A stretch of 64,000 bases of DNA from positions 20,907 through 84,906 of the forward strand of contig WPIO01000326.1 of assembly GCA_009760855.2 (NCBI GenBank), written 5' to 3'. The translations under genes were made by a program, and so were the position numbers. Every line of letters begins with the position of its first letter. The stretch's first letter is position 1. This DNA comes from Cristatella mucedo. Lineage: Eukaryota > Bryozoa > Phylactolaemata > Cristatellidae. Shown one piece after another: positions 1 to 48,962 of the stretch. Below the pieces are notes generated by a model. It made no database searches. It saw nothing but the letters and a program-made list of their open reading frames with translations, and was not told where the DNA came from.

Positions 1-983
1 ACAGGCCGAGTACACCGATGTGCAGCTTCAGCCTTCTGTGGTGCCGAGTTAGGTGGGTGGCGGCGGCGGGCGGTGGTGGGCGGCGGCGGCACAGCTGCAG
101 CAGCAGGAGTAGGAAGAAGAGGATGGAAGGCATAGCGGGGCAGCAGAGGCAACAGCAGTATGGTTGCGCACCACATCTGATGTCTCCTCCTCAGATCTAA
201 TAATAACGATAATGATAATCTACAAATCGCTTGACCGTGATGTAGACGTTGAGTCGCTGCTGCAATGGAATATCGACCCGATGTGCCCAAGTCGCCGGGA
301 GTTGAGGTCTCAGCATTAATGTGGTGGTGGTGGGGGGGGGGGCTTGAAAATAGTGGTAGCAGTGGCAGATAAACAGCTTACCGAGTTGAAATCCAATGTG
401 TGACCAAGTGACCTGGCATACTCCAGCAAGATCGACTTTGGGCTAACCGCAGTTGGGTACCGATTCCTACGGCAGACAATGACGCAAAGCTATAGCAGAT
501 GAAACTTATCGCTGAGTGCTGCAGGCCGTCAACGACGCGAAGTGCTGAAAATAAAAAAGATATGGCAGCCAGGCAAGGATGCACGGCAGTAGTTAGTTTG
601 CCGTGGTTTACATTATTGTAACTTGGTTTTTAGATTCTAAGAGCAAACTCCTCCCTTTGCGTTGTGAGTGCCAGCTATGACCACAGCATCAGCTGCTGCG
701 GGCACGCAATGAGGCGGCCGTGTAACGCGTCTCGCCCCCGGCTCCACAGCCTAGGAAGAGGCTGGTCTGCAAGCCGGCCTCGGCGGCTTGCAGAAACTCC
801 GTTAAAGAATCCGACAGCATGAAAGCTGGCTAGTGTACGGATCCATCGGAGGGTGTGCAGTCCTCTCGATTATTAAAGTTAAACAGGTGGAAACCCCTGC
901 AAGATTTATAAAAAGCAAAAAAGTCCAATGAGATAAATTTGCACTGCTACACCGTAAGCCACTGAAGATTCATTAAAAAAATA
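1..983. other. Intergenic, no gene recognised
   Basis: No coding homology seen. There is a GGC-rich stretch near 60-90, an ATAATAA run near 200-220 and a 12-G homopolymer at 331-342. Short open frames here have no recognisable domains. Confidence 0.4.
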
Positions 984-1130
984 TTGGGTGATTCAACAGT
1001 CTCAATCGTATGGCGGCGTAAGAGCCCTAACGGCTATCACCACCACTTTCGGTGGGTAATAAAAGATTGCCTGCTTCAGGACTCGAACCCACGACCTAGA
1101 TCGTGAAGTGCAAGGATCCTCCCGGGCCAA
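984..1130 (-). mobile_element. SINE-B copy
   Basis: The minus strand carries the SINE-B body: B-box-like GGGTTCGAGTCC, the GGTGGTGATAGCCGTTAGGGCTC segment (abbreviated here as the GTGATAGCCGT block) and the GACTGTTGAATCA end. Several point differences from the 5680 copy show moderate age. Confidence 0.75.
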
Positions 1131-1384
1131 GATCAATCAGGTGCCATGGGGGTTTCACGCGAAGCCCTCCAAAGAAAGAACAACGTCCTTGATAGTGGCA
1201 GCGTTATGAAGCTGTTCAGCCTGGAGTGAGCTCCTGTTTCCAAGAAAACGCTCGAGAATGAGGTCGGAGCAAAAGGTTTTTCCAAGGTGTTATACAAATG
1301 CAGAAGGCACAACGACGAAGGAGTCCCACCTGCGCAGAAGAAAGTCACAGATGCTTGCTGTAAGTCGCAGTCTACTCGTTTTGC

Positions 1385-1483
1385 CCACTGGTTTGGCCCA
1401 GTGGTTAAGGTGCTTGCACCGACAAAGATCAAGGTAAATATATATTTGACGGTCGAGGTCGTGGGCTCGAGTGCCTGACCGTG
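1385..1483 (+). mobile_element. SINE-A copy (5' half, long-spacer subfamily)
   Basis: Contains the A box TTGGCCCAGTGGTTAAGGTG and B box GTCGTGGGCTCGAG. An AAGATCAAGGTAAAT-type spacer between them is shared with the 53150 copy. The hairpin tail is missing, so the copy is 3' truncated or diverged. Confidence 0.7.
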
Positions 1484-1901
1484 CAGGTGTGCTTGCAATG
1501 AGCCATAAAAATAAGAACTCTGCCTGTGTCGATGGCTTCTGTGCTACTTCCTCTTCCGAATAGTTGCAGTTGTTACAAGATATTTGCACACTAACATGTG
1601 CTGCACTTTGCCTTCGATTTCAGAACTTGTCCTTTGGCTGCAGTAGACGCTGTAAGCATCCCATTTTGCAAATACTTAGCCTGGATCAGACACGGTTAGA
1701 GAGAGCGTGAGATAGCAGTGACCTGTATAGGAAAAAGATCGCTCACCTGACTTTTCAGATAGTTAAAGACCCTTTTAAACTATTACCTAATTTTTTGCTT
1801 GATCTGTGCACCAAAGAAATGCACAGAACTTCAACACTTACAATCTCTTTTCACTGTAATACCCATAGGTTGGTCTGGTTCTACCTTGCATACCTTTTCC
1901 A

Positions 1902-21121
<19,220 letters not shown>

Positions 21122-21495
21122 TCCGGAACGGATGTTGCGCACGCTGTGCGTCGAGGTCAAGGCCGACAGTAGCCGGGTGGCCGCGGGGCGCGCTAAACCC
21201 GAAACGATCGCAAGTTGTGTGACTGCTGATTTGCCCGTCGCTTTTGGCGCCGGACCGACTCCGCGACGGCCCGCCGAAGACGGGAATAACTTGGCGTAAT
21301 CTAAATCGAGTATATTCGGAGCTTTTGCCTGCGTCTTGTTTGAAGCGGTTCGGATTGCGACCGAGTTCGGGCTCGACTCGCCTCGCGTGCGTGCCTGTGT
21401 GTCATCGGCTGTTTCGAGCTCGTGGCCAACGCTTCGTTTTAGGAAGTAAGATAGGATATGATTCTCAAAATAAGATAGTCTGCTTGTAGTTCGCA
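21122..21495. promoter_or_regulatory. Putative bidirectional promoter between DUS2 and NUP93
   Basis: The 374 bp between the two diverging start codons is GC-rich with many CpGs (for example around 21128-21215), unlike the AT-rich intergenic DNA elsewhere. No clear TATA box is visible. Both genes are housekeeping, which fits a shared CpG-type promoter. This is inference from gene geometry and composition; transcription start sites are unknown. Confidence 0.55.
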
Positions 21496-40386
<18,891 letters not shown>

Positions 40387-40555
40387 CAGGGATACTGGAT
40401 GTTGTTCATGCTGCCAGCTCGTTGTGCTGTTCTGGGCGGCTGAGCCTTTGTGAACGTGCTACCGGTCCATACGTTTGGCCAAGCCTTAGTCAATAGCCGT
40501 CGTTTCCAAGACCGCCAGAGTTGCATCGGCTCAGCCTTGCGCCTTGCACCTCGCT

Positions 40556-40561
40556 AATAAA
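40556..40561 (+). promoter_or_regulatory. Candidate NUP93 polyadenylation signal AATAAA
   Basis: A canonical AATAAA lies 170 bp after the NUP93 stop codon (40384-40386). It is the first such hexamer I see downstream on that strand, so a short 3' UTR is likely. A T-rich stretch (40699-40705) follows about 140 bp later. Confidence 0.45.
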
Positions 40562-41269
40562 ATCTCGTAGACAACCGATACGGCAGGCAGTGGTTATTCG
40601 TCGTGTGACTTCTACACCAAGCACTGTTTCAGCAGCATTCACGAAAAGACGAAATTCAATTAGTTTAGCCTGGCCCGCTGTCAAACAACCAAATAGTCAG
40701 TTTTTTGTCGAGTATCACTTAATTATCACTAACGCTTGTGCTTCGTTTTGTTCCATCATGCCAGACTTTCCGCACGCTTAGTGCTGGCTTGTGCTATTTG
40801 CTTCTACTAATAAGATTGCACAACCTCAGACACGTTTTCTAGACTGTTGGTGGGCATGCTGTGAATGTTTTAGCTGTGTGGTATGCGACTTTACAAGCAT
40901 ACATTTGCATCTCATATACCAAGTAGATGTGTCAGTCATTTTGGCAGTTCCTGAGCTGATACCTGATGGATTGGTTAGTCACTGCAGCTAACCGCATCTA
41001 ACTGAACGCATTCAAGCCTGCCACTAATGACCTCGCCCCGAAATTCATCTCCTAATCACAGAAGACTATTAGCCCTATTGACCCTATTCCCACTTTTCTC
41101 CATCTGAGATCCCAAGATCTGCTGCTACCATGCATAACTAACTTAACAAGTTTGCTCTAAGCCACAGGTCTTTTGTCCATGCACCTACATACTTCACAGT
41201 CATCATTGCTTTGGGTATATAACTACCATCCCAGGAATGCAGACTCGCGTCTCGGATTATTTTTCTTGA

Positions 41270-41412
41270 TAAAATAATTCGTTTGTATAGCGCCCCAAGA
41301 GAACTTAATCTCTATTCAGGCGCTTCACATATGCCTCAGGGCTCGAGCCCACGACCTCAGCCAGGCCTTGGTCGGAGCGAGCACCTTAACCACTGGACCA
41401 AACCAGCTCGGC
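41270..41412 (-). mobile_element. SINE-A inside LINE-alpha
   Basis: Minus strand has A box CCAGTGGTTAAGGTGC, B box GTCGTGGGCTCGAGCC and the tail GCGCCTGAATAGAGATTAAG...GGGGCGCTATACAAACGA. LINE-alpha coding sequence resumes at about 41413. Confidence 0.85.
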
Positions 41413-41654
41413 AATCTTTCGGTAGCGTTTGGTGCTATTGATCATCAAGTCTTTCTCGGGCACCTCTCGTCATGCCTGGGCATCACTGGCACAGCACTAA
41501 TATGGTTTAGGCCCTATCTCCGTGGTAGACTCTCCAGAGCATATATGTTAACAGGTCATCAGAGGAATCACTCAGGTGCTGGGTACCCCAGGGCTCTGTG
41601 CTTAATATGCTTACTTGACAATGTATACACTGACTTGCTCATATAATTTAATGT

Positions 41655-41815
41655 AATGTATTTCCGTCTGTAACACCATAAAACCGCAGAGACTAAGTGG
41701 ATGTTATGCTGGAGACTTTTGTATAGTGCACTCGCAACCTAAGCGGCTTTCGGTACGCATTCGGTAGCCAACAGACTTCATCTCAAACAATAAAGAGAAA
41801 GTGAGAAGAAGTAGT
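41655..41815 (-). mobile_element. LINE-beta 3' end inside LINE-alpha
   Basis: Minus strand carries the LINE-beta 3' UTR (CCGAAAGCCGCTTAGGTTGC; GTTACAGACGGAAATACATT) with a CATTACATTA tail. LINE-alpha resumes at about 41816 (GCCAAGCACAATCT). Confidence 0.8.
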
Positions 41816-43379
41816 CGCCAAGCACAATCTAAGCTTTCATGTTTATGACACACAGCTGTACCTATGCATTGATCCTTCAAGCACTCAAACTCTTCACTTC
41901 CTTGCTACGTGTATTGCTGACATCCAGGCTTGGATGGCTGCAAACATTCTCAAATTGAATGGTTCAACCAATTTATTAGTTACAGGCAAATCTAGTGTGA
42001 CTCGGAAATTAGAAAGGTTAGCGCTCAAAATTGGCTCTGCCAGTATATCTTCTGATGTCTGCACAAAGGTATTGTCTTCCAAAATGACCTCTCACTAGAC
42101 GATCAAATCAGCTGCACAGTCAAGCCTGCCTGTTTTCAAATACCTAACATTGCCAACATTCGGACCTGCTTAGACAGGAATATCACATCCAACTTGGCTC
42201 ATGCATTCGTTACATCCTATCTCGACTTATCTAGGTCATTGCTTGCAGGTCTACCGGCCTGTGCAATTAGCACTTGGTTGAGTTGGTGCAAACTCAAAAA
42301 GTTAGGCTTGTCTGTGGTGAGCGACGCAGTATCCACATCACACTACTTCTAGCCGACCTGCACTGGCTCCCAGTCGAGCAACGTATTGACTTTAAATTTT
42401 CTCACACATTTAAGTCCATTCTTTGGCTCCGGCCTACGTATCAGATCTACTTCCCCACCAGGCTAAGCATCGAACCATCCGTATTTCTGAATCAAATTGC
42501 TTAGCATCACCTCGTACGAATCTGAAATCCTTTGGAGACCGTGCCTTTAGTTCGTATGCTCCCAAAGCCTAGGACTCACTTCCGACTGACGTCTCGACAT
42601 CCCCTGGCTTGACGACCTTTGACAAGAAGCTAACAACGTATATGTTTATCATAGCATTTTAGTGAGTCCTTGTGCTTCGATTCGTCGTTAGTGTGCATGC
42701 TGACACTGAACATGCTGCCACTACCCATATTTGCATGCTGACCCTGTGCATGTCACCTCTAACCATGCTATGCTTGTTAGCATTGAGCATCCTACCACTC
42801 ACCATTCGATCATCTTTAATTCACAGCGCATGTTAAGTGCCGAGAAAAAAATTTAAGTTATCTGAAGGTGCTGTACAAATGTATTATTATTATTAGAATC
42901 AGCCCGTGATTCTTCATAGGGAGGAGCTCACTATATACGGCGTGTGATAATCACACTGGCCCACCACAGCGACGTTGAATTTGTGGCGATTCCTCGCGGC
43001 GTGGGGGGTCATTATTAAGGTGTCGTAATTGTAAATATGGTCACCACATCTGTACATTCCACATGCACAACTCTTTGCGGATAACTTATCCATCCCTGTC
43101 GCATGAATTTCCAAAAAAAAAATTTCTTTTCGTTTTATAAAGAATATTTTAAATAGAATTTGAAATACGTTTTCAGTTTTCCTACTTACAGATTTCGCTT
43201 AATTAACTAAGAACGCTAAGTTTGGCAGTCAGTAGGGTAGGCTCACCAGCTAGGTCTCTGGACACGAAGGCTAGCCTTTCGAAGCAATGTCGCAGTTTTC
43301 TGTGATTTTCACGGATGCAGGCTGATTTCCGTGTAAAACCTTGTGGTTTCCGCCCACCATTGTGGACCCGCAAGTTTTC

Positions 43380-43600
43380 GCAACCACGAATAGGGAGCAG
43401 AAAAGAGCTAAGCACGCAGAATATAAGCGTACTTATCGAAGACAACGAAAGAGCAAGAACCAAATGAAGCCACTAAATTCCACCACGCCGGAACTCAACA
43501 GAAGCGTCGCATGTGACAAGCGACAAAAGGAAGGAACTAAAGGAGAAGCCCGGGAGCGTCGTGCCCTAAAAGCTCTGCAAAAGCCTCACTCGTGACGAAA
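43380..43600 (+). other. Arginine/lysine-rich open frame, mobile-element-like
   Basis: An 84-codon frame from 43341 encodes REQKRAKHAEYKRTYRRQRK then TKGEARERRALKAL. A diverged relative lies at 49040-49310 (RRETKEEARERRAL). Being repeated, charged and non-conserved, it suggests the N-terminus of a transposon protein (Helitron-type ORFs begin with similar basic segments), but I cannot assign a family. Confidence 0.3.
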
Positions 43601-43892
43601 TCAAAAACAGAGAGACTGAGTGTAAGTGTTCAGGAGCCCTTGCCCGACAGTAAGCCGGGCTCGCTAGCTAGGCTGAGCTTACCGTAAGGTCAGCCGACAA
43701 ACAGGCCCGCTTTGTAAATAATACTGAAATTTCCCTTCATAAAACGGGCATCAGCTAGTTCAATTATAATTGACCAGTACGAAAAATATAATTGAATGGT
43801 AGGTATAGGGGCTGGGCTGACAGCTTTAGCATTGCAATGCTGCAATCCCAGGGGCTCCTCAAAATCTCAAGGGTCTATTCACGAGCAAGCGC

Positions 43893-44170
43893 TGGTTTGG
43901 CCAAGTGGTTAAAATAATAATAAAAAGGCACTTGATAAAACACCTTCAGAGAACTTGATCTCTTTCTAGGCGCTTTACATTTGCTGCAAAGGGAAACGCG
44001 ATTGAATGGTGAGTAATATCAAGCCTGATAAACAATGCTTGCCTTTAATTACCGACGTTAAGGCGAATGGCTGTGGTGATCGAGGTCGTGGGCTCAATCC
44101 CCTCTGCATACGTGAAGCGCCTGAATGGAGATAAAATTCTCTTAGGGCGCTATACAAATGAACTATATAC
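43893..44170 (+). mobile_element. SINE-A split by a LINE-alpha tail
   Basis: The SINE-A head GCGCTGGTTTGGCCAAGTGG ends at about 43914. The SINE resumes near 44060 (GTTAAGGCG then GTCGTGGGCTCAATCCCC) and ends with its hairpin tail at 44170. Confidence 0.8.
43915..44037 (-). mobile_element. LINE-alpha 3' tail inserted in SINE-A
   Basis: Minus-strand hairpin tail with ATTATT repeat (plus strand AATAATAATAAAAAGGCACTT), followed by the 3' UTR piece AAAGGGAAACGCGATTGAAT. Severely 5' truncated. Confidence 0.8.
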
Positions 44171-44289
44171 GACTTAAATACGTTTTAGATAGCAGTAGAT
44201 TGATGGCCTACGATACTTACAGCCAATTGGCTTCACGGTAGAGCTTAAGAATATAGTCAAGAGGCAAGTTTGTTAAAACCAAAAAGTTC

Positions 44290-45095
44290 TGTCATTCGCC
44301 GCATTTCCTAAAGAAGCTGCTTTGACTACCGCTTGATCAACGGATACACAGCAAAATTCTTGCTTTGTTGCACAAGGCCAATGGCCATGGAATGGCATCC
44401 GAATACCTAATGCCTACTCGTGGCCTCAGGTCCTTAGCCTAGGGCTAGCAGACCTTTGCCTTTAACACCTTGATCACGGGCTTGAGCCTGCGGCACATGT
44501 AAAGCGTGTGGATAGAGATTACGTTTTGTTATGTTGCTATACAAGTAAACTCTATTATTTGATGTAGTTCAGAAAAAAAATTAGCTGCTCCAATCGTTCA
44601 CTTAAAGACCGTCGGTGACCGACGCTTTTGCCTAGCTGGTCTTAGACTGCGTTGCTCTCTTCAGCAATCCTTACCGCAATGAAATCTTCTCCCAGGCTGC
44701 GACTCTGGCATATTCATTCAAGCCACCCTATTCATTATTTTCTACTTCATCCACTGTTCTCCTTACTCAGCTACAAGTCACGCGTTCTCTTTGAAGTCAG
44801 CTAGCACCTATCTTACGCAACGACAACTACTCTCCTACTGCCGACTATGGCACCTCCTTTTCAGCGTTCCTGAGCTGCTACTTCTATGCTACTCACTACC
44901 TCAACTGCTCTCCTGACTCTGCTATGCTTCCCACTTTCTCTTTGTTGCGTGAGACGAAGTCTGCTGGGTACCGAATGCGTACCGAAAGTCACTTAGGCTG
45001 TGAGTGCGCTATGCAAAACTCTCCTGCGTAACACCCACGTTGTCTTGATGACTTTGTGGAGTTACAGACGGAGATACATTACATTACATTGTAGC
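44290..45095 (+). mobile_element. LINE-beta degraded, with internal duplication and SINE-A insertion
   Basis: C-terminal coding remnants (GGATACACAGCAAAATTCTT; AGACCGTCGGTGACC; TAGACTGCGTTGCTCTC) are interrupted by a SINE-A at 44455-44560. A second, better-preserved 3' end (44815-45095) follows, with CCTCAACTGCTCTCCTGACT, GTTACAGACGGAGATACATT and the CATTACATT tail. Confidence 0.75.
44455..44560 (+). mobile_element. SINE-A 3' half
   Basis: ATCACGGGCTTGAGCC B-box remnant, AAAGCGTGTGGATAGAGATT and TGTTGCTATACAAGTAAAC tail. Confidence 0.7.
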
Positions 45096-45221
45096 ACCCT
45101 ATAAGCACCTTAAGTAGCTTACAAATCCAGTGCGGTATAGAAAAATATCCAGCGTTACAGCCACTTAATCTTTGCGATTCTTTTAATTCTTTTTAAGGAC
45201 GTTTAGATGGATATACATGGA

Positions 45222-45520
45222 CATAATAATTATAATAGTAATACACATGTATAGTGTCCTCGGAGAACTGAATCTCTTTCTTGGCACTTTACAGATGCTG
45301 TGGAGAAAGCTCTACCAAATGATTGGTAGTAACATCCGCAAGTAGCAGGCATAATGTAAGCTTAGACATGCACAGGAAAGACGAATCACAAAGACCCACC
45401 AGGCTTCCTACGAACACACCTATCCACCCCAATATAGTCCTCACCAAATTTCCTGCTCAGCTTCCGCTTCTGTTCCCGCCAGGCTCCAGCCTAAAAAGAT
45501 TTAAGTAGCAATTGAGCATA
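45222..45520 (-). mobile_element. LINE-alpha 3' fragment
   Basis: Minus-strand tail (plus TCGGAGAACTGAATCTCTTT with AATAATTATAATAGTAA) and 3' UTR/C-terminus remnants, including GGACGAATCACA-like GACGAATCACAAAGACC at 45380. Confidence 0.65.
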
Positions 45521-45569
45521 CCGAGAACCAGCTTGAAGAGGTTGAATGTTGATAATTATAATCATAAAC

Positions 45570-45650
45570 ATTTGTTGTAACGCCCTCAGAGAACTCAATC
45601 TCTTTCTAGGCGCTTGACATTTGCTGCAAAGGAAGTATGATCGTTTATTC
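45570..45650 (-). mobile_element. LINE-alpha isolated tail
   Basis: Plus strand CCTCAGAGAACTCAATCTCT, TTCTAGGCGCTTGACATTTG: the hairpin tail only, in minus orientation. Confidence 0.7.
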
Positions 45651-46084
45651 AATAGAATCGCCGTGGAATCGGCAGAGCAGACGACGCAAAAAATAGCACA
45701 ATCATTGGCTAGGAGCAGACTGCCTTGGGCAATGCCAACTCACTGCGTTCTCTTACAGTGCAAACATACGTGGAAAACCAGACCGTCCCTCATATTTGCT
45801 ACGCCCATACGACAGTCGCTAAAAGTCTCAGATCCTAGTGTCGACAACAACCGTCACTTTTGTGGCTAACCTCAGCATATATATACGAGCCTGACAGTAC
45901 ATGCTTGGTTATTTTAGGGCTTTATAGTGGAATATAGCCAGCGAGAACGGCTGCGCACCCGTTATCGCCTGTTTGCGATGTCAATAGCTCGGCCTTCCGG
46001 TCCTCTTGTTCGCTGCCTAAGTGCCCGACGCTGACTGGAGGGGGAAGAGTGGACTGGAGGGGAGGGGGATAGTAGATAGAACTA

Positions 46085-46185
46085 GCCGAAGTCAGCATTG
46101 AACAGCACTTCCTTTGAAGTAAATGTATAGTGCGTGGAAAGAGTTCTCTGATGGCCCCATAACAAATGTATTATTATTATCAGTA
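46085..46185 (+). mobile_element. LINE-alpha isolated tail
   Basis: AAGTAAATGTATAGTGCGTG then GTTCTCTGATGGCCCC and TTATTATTAT. Diverged. Confidence 0.6.
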
Positions 46186-46511
46186 TCGTAATGGATATGT
46201 ATGAGTAAAACAGTTAGAAGAGCATGGAAACGGTTATAGATGTAATACCGCATGGGCTTCGCGTCGCCAGTGGGAACAGCACTGCAAACCACTTGACTAC
46301 ATTAATACACTGCAAATGACTTTGAAGATGAAGGCAATCCAGTACAATGCCAGCCAGCCGCAGAATGCAACGGAGCAGCTGTGAGTTTCAATAACTACTT
46401 ATTTCTTTGAATATGTTGTGAATGTGTTGGCCAAAATACCCATTGCGTATTGTCCACTTCCCGGCTTATTAGTCCTTTATAGGGGTCCGAGAAGTCCCTA
46501 ATGTGCGAGGG

Positions 46512-46516
46512 AAAAA
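46512..46516 (-). terminator. Pol III terminator of tRNA-Gly
   Basis: TTTTT on the minus strand, starting 5 nt after the tRNA 3' end: the standard RNA polymerase III stop signal. Confidence 0.85.
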
Positions 46517-46521
46517 GAACT

Positions 46522-46592
46522 GCGTCGGCCGGGAATCGAACCCGGGTCTACTGCTTGGAAGGCAGCAATGCTAACCTTTACACCACCGACGC
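46522..46592 (-). tRNA. tRNA-Gly (anticodon TCC)
   Basis: The minus strand gives a 71-nt cloverleaf close to animal tRNA-Gly(TCC). The 7-bp acceptor stem is GCGTCGG/CCGACGC, the D arm has GGTTAGCA, the anticodon loop region is CTGCCTTCCAAGCAG with TCC, and the T arm is CCCGGGTTCGATTCCCGG with an intact B box. No intron is present and CCA is not encoded, as expected for a eukaryote. A Pol III T-run follows. Unlike the tRNA-like SINEs here, all stems pair, so this looks like a genuine, isolated gene. Confidence 0.95.
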
Positions 46593-47286
46593 TCCGGTAT
46601 TTATTGTAGGTTTAAATATCATAATAATTACTACTTAAGTGCTATTTTGGGAGGCGTCTGCAGATTCATGAGCACGAGATTCTCTCAATTTGTTTAGCTC
46701 CTTGTTGATCCGGCCAACCAATGAAAACCCAAGGGCTCGTCACATATGTCCCACGTCCCAAAAATAAAAATGGCGACTTTCGTAACCCCGAGTATATTTA
46801 AGCGGGCACAGCAAGGCTTTGAATATGGGATGCTTATGCGTTGTATGCAATTCTTCAGCCTTTTTTTCTACATATATACTCCATACGTCTGTTAGTCAAA
46901 TCCACCAAAAACCATTAACGGTCAACATTACATAGCATTATACACCCGTGCACCCGTAACGGCGCACGTTGCCCGGAACTGCTCCATTTCCCGAAAAAGC
47001 TTTTAAAATTGCTTCTCTCCGTTTCATTTATATTGTTATCCTACTAATCTACAATGATGACTGCTGCGGCGAACTCAGCTTCTGCCGGTGTCGGCTTAGC
47101 GTCTTTCCGAGGAACCCCCCTTCATTCCAGCTTCCCGGATTAGAGCATGGTCTGTGGGCGGGACTAAGTCGGCAGTCAAATCTGTCGTGGGCGGGACTAA
47201 ATCTGTCGCGTATACAGGTTAACTAGGAGGAGAGTTGGCGTCTGCCAGGAAGAAAGTTTGCTGTGTAAACGCAACTTACTAATTGT
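46593..47286. other. Intergenic, with a short GGGCGGGACTAA duplication
   Basis: No gene recognised. At about 47155-47210 the motif GTGGGCGGGACTAA occurs twice, about 34 bp apart. Short open frames lack homology. Confidence 0.4.
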
Positions 47287-48962
47287 GGGCAAACCATTAC
47301 GGCTCAGAAATTGGAAATCCTGCAGCTCAAAATCGGCTCCGCCAGCACATCTGTTGAATCTGCACGTAATCTACTTATCCTGTTCCAAATTGACCTTTCA
47401 CTAGACGACCACATCGGCTCAACAGTCAAGTCTGCCTACTTTCAGCTACGTAACATTGCCAATATTCCGGTTCGCTTAGACTGGGTTACTACATTGCCAA
47501 AATTCTGGTTTGCTTGGACTGGGTTACTACATCCAAATTGGTCCATGCATTTGTGACATCCTTTCTCGACTTCTGTAACTCACTGCTTGCTGGACTCCCT
47601 GCATGCATAATCAGGTGCTTACAGTTGGTGCAAAACTCCGCAGCTAGGCTCATCTGTCGAAGCGTCGCAATTGTCACATCAAACCACTTCTCGCCGACAT
47701 GCACTGGCTTCCAATCAAGCACCACGTAGACTTAAAGGTTCTGTCACTTACTTTTAGGTCCCTTCATTCTCTGGCTCCAGAATACCTATATGAACTACTG
47801 TTCCACCAGGTGAAGAATCGCAAAACCCGCTGTTCTGACTCGAATCGTTTAGCCGTACCTCGTACGAACCTTAAAACCGTTGGAGACCGTGCTGATGCTC
47901 CCAAAGCCTGGAATTCACTTCCGACGCAAGTCACAACGTCCGCTGACTTGACGACATTTAAAAAGAAGCTTAAAATGCACCTGTTTGTTACGGCATTTGG
48001 CGGGTCTTTGTGATTCGTTCTTTGCGTGCATGTACCTGCTTACACTATGCCGGCTGCATGCGGATATTACCACAAATCATTTGGTAGTGATTGTATCATG
48101 CTATATTATATTATATTATATTGTACTATTATATTGCACCCAGGCTGGGTTCGGTTGGCTGGGACCAGGCGGCTGTAATGAGGGTCACCTGCTAGGCCGG
48201 GGTCGGACCTATGCATTGCCGGATGTGTGGTGACGAGAGGTCACCGGGGCTCTTGAGTACGGGAAGTTGGCCAAGTAAGTCGTGGTGTTGGAGACTCCCG
48301 GTCTCTCCGAGTTATGCACCTGGATTCGTGCAGGCGTGCTCCGGCGATGCTGCCACGCACGCAAGGGAACGAGTACCCAAGGCCTGAGCGGAGCTGGATA
48401 GCTCGCTCGTTGTTGACTTGTATATTCCGCGTTCCCCGTGTAGCGTGTTCGTGACCTCCCCCCCCGTGTGTTGGCGTCTTTCGGTGGAAGCTTACGACTG
48501 TGATAGTTGTCGACTCGGACTAGCCAGCAGTTACTCAGCCAGCCGGGTTTTGGACGGCGTATGCTCGTACTGATGGATTCGGAGTCGGTACAACGACAGG
48601 ACTGCAGAAGCCGACTGATCCCAACTAACACGTTTGTTCGCGCGTGCTGCGTCGTCTTGCGCCCCCATAGTGTACTGTGTATAGGACCCTCCCTGTAGAC
48701 TTGTTTAGTTCCCCTGTTGTTGTTGGCGCATGCGTTATTATAAAGAGGTTTACCCTGAATGCCGCTCGTCTTACCCTAGCTCGGCGGCATGGCGAGCGGC
48801 AGCGTGGCCGGAGTATGGCGGGGTTTGGCAGGAATTGGCCTCTGACCCCCGGAACTCGGTTACAATATTACACGTTTTATTACACTATACAGCATCTGTA
48901 AAGTGCCTAGACAGAGATGCAGTTCTTTGAGGGTGCTATAAGAAATGAATCATTATTATTAT
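47287..48962 (+). mobile_element. LINE-alpha 3' half, 3' UTR interrupted
   Basis: Coding blocks: LKIGSASTSVESARN, DLSLDDHIGSTVKSAYFQL, SFLDFCNSLLAGLPACI, MHWLPIKHHVDLKVLSL and PKAWNSLPTQVTTS. A local duplication of about 38 bp lies near 47455-47530. The 3' UTR stops near 48080. The hairpin tail reappears at 48895-48962 with ATTATTATT, so about 800 bp of unrelated GC-rich DNA is inserted. Confidence 0.8.
48080..48893. other. GC-rich insertion of unknown origin within a LINE 3' UTR
   Basis: It starts with a TATTA repeat (48093-48125), then GC-rich unique sequence (CTGGGTTCGGTTGGCTGGGA; GGCCGGGGTCGGACC), ending near GGAACTCGGTTACAATATTA. No long frame with recognised homology. It could be a solo LTR or another non-autonomous element; no terminal repeats or target duplication established. 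Confidence 0.4.

Larger units (their letters stand above)
41040..42895 (+). mobile_element. LINE-alpha old copy, twice interrupted
   Basis: Traceable from the RT N-terminal region (CCCTATTCCCACTTTTCTCC at 41082) through SVAFGAIDHQVFLGHLSS, the C-terminal region (LLADLHWLPVEQRIDFKF) and the 3' UTR to an ATTATT tail at 42883. A minus-strand SINE-A (41270-41412) and a minus-strand LINE-beta end (41655-41815) are inserted in it. Many stops. Confidence 0.8.
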
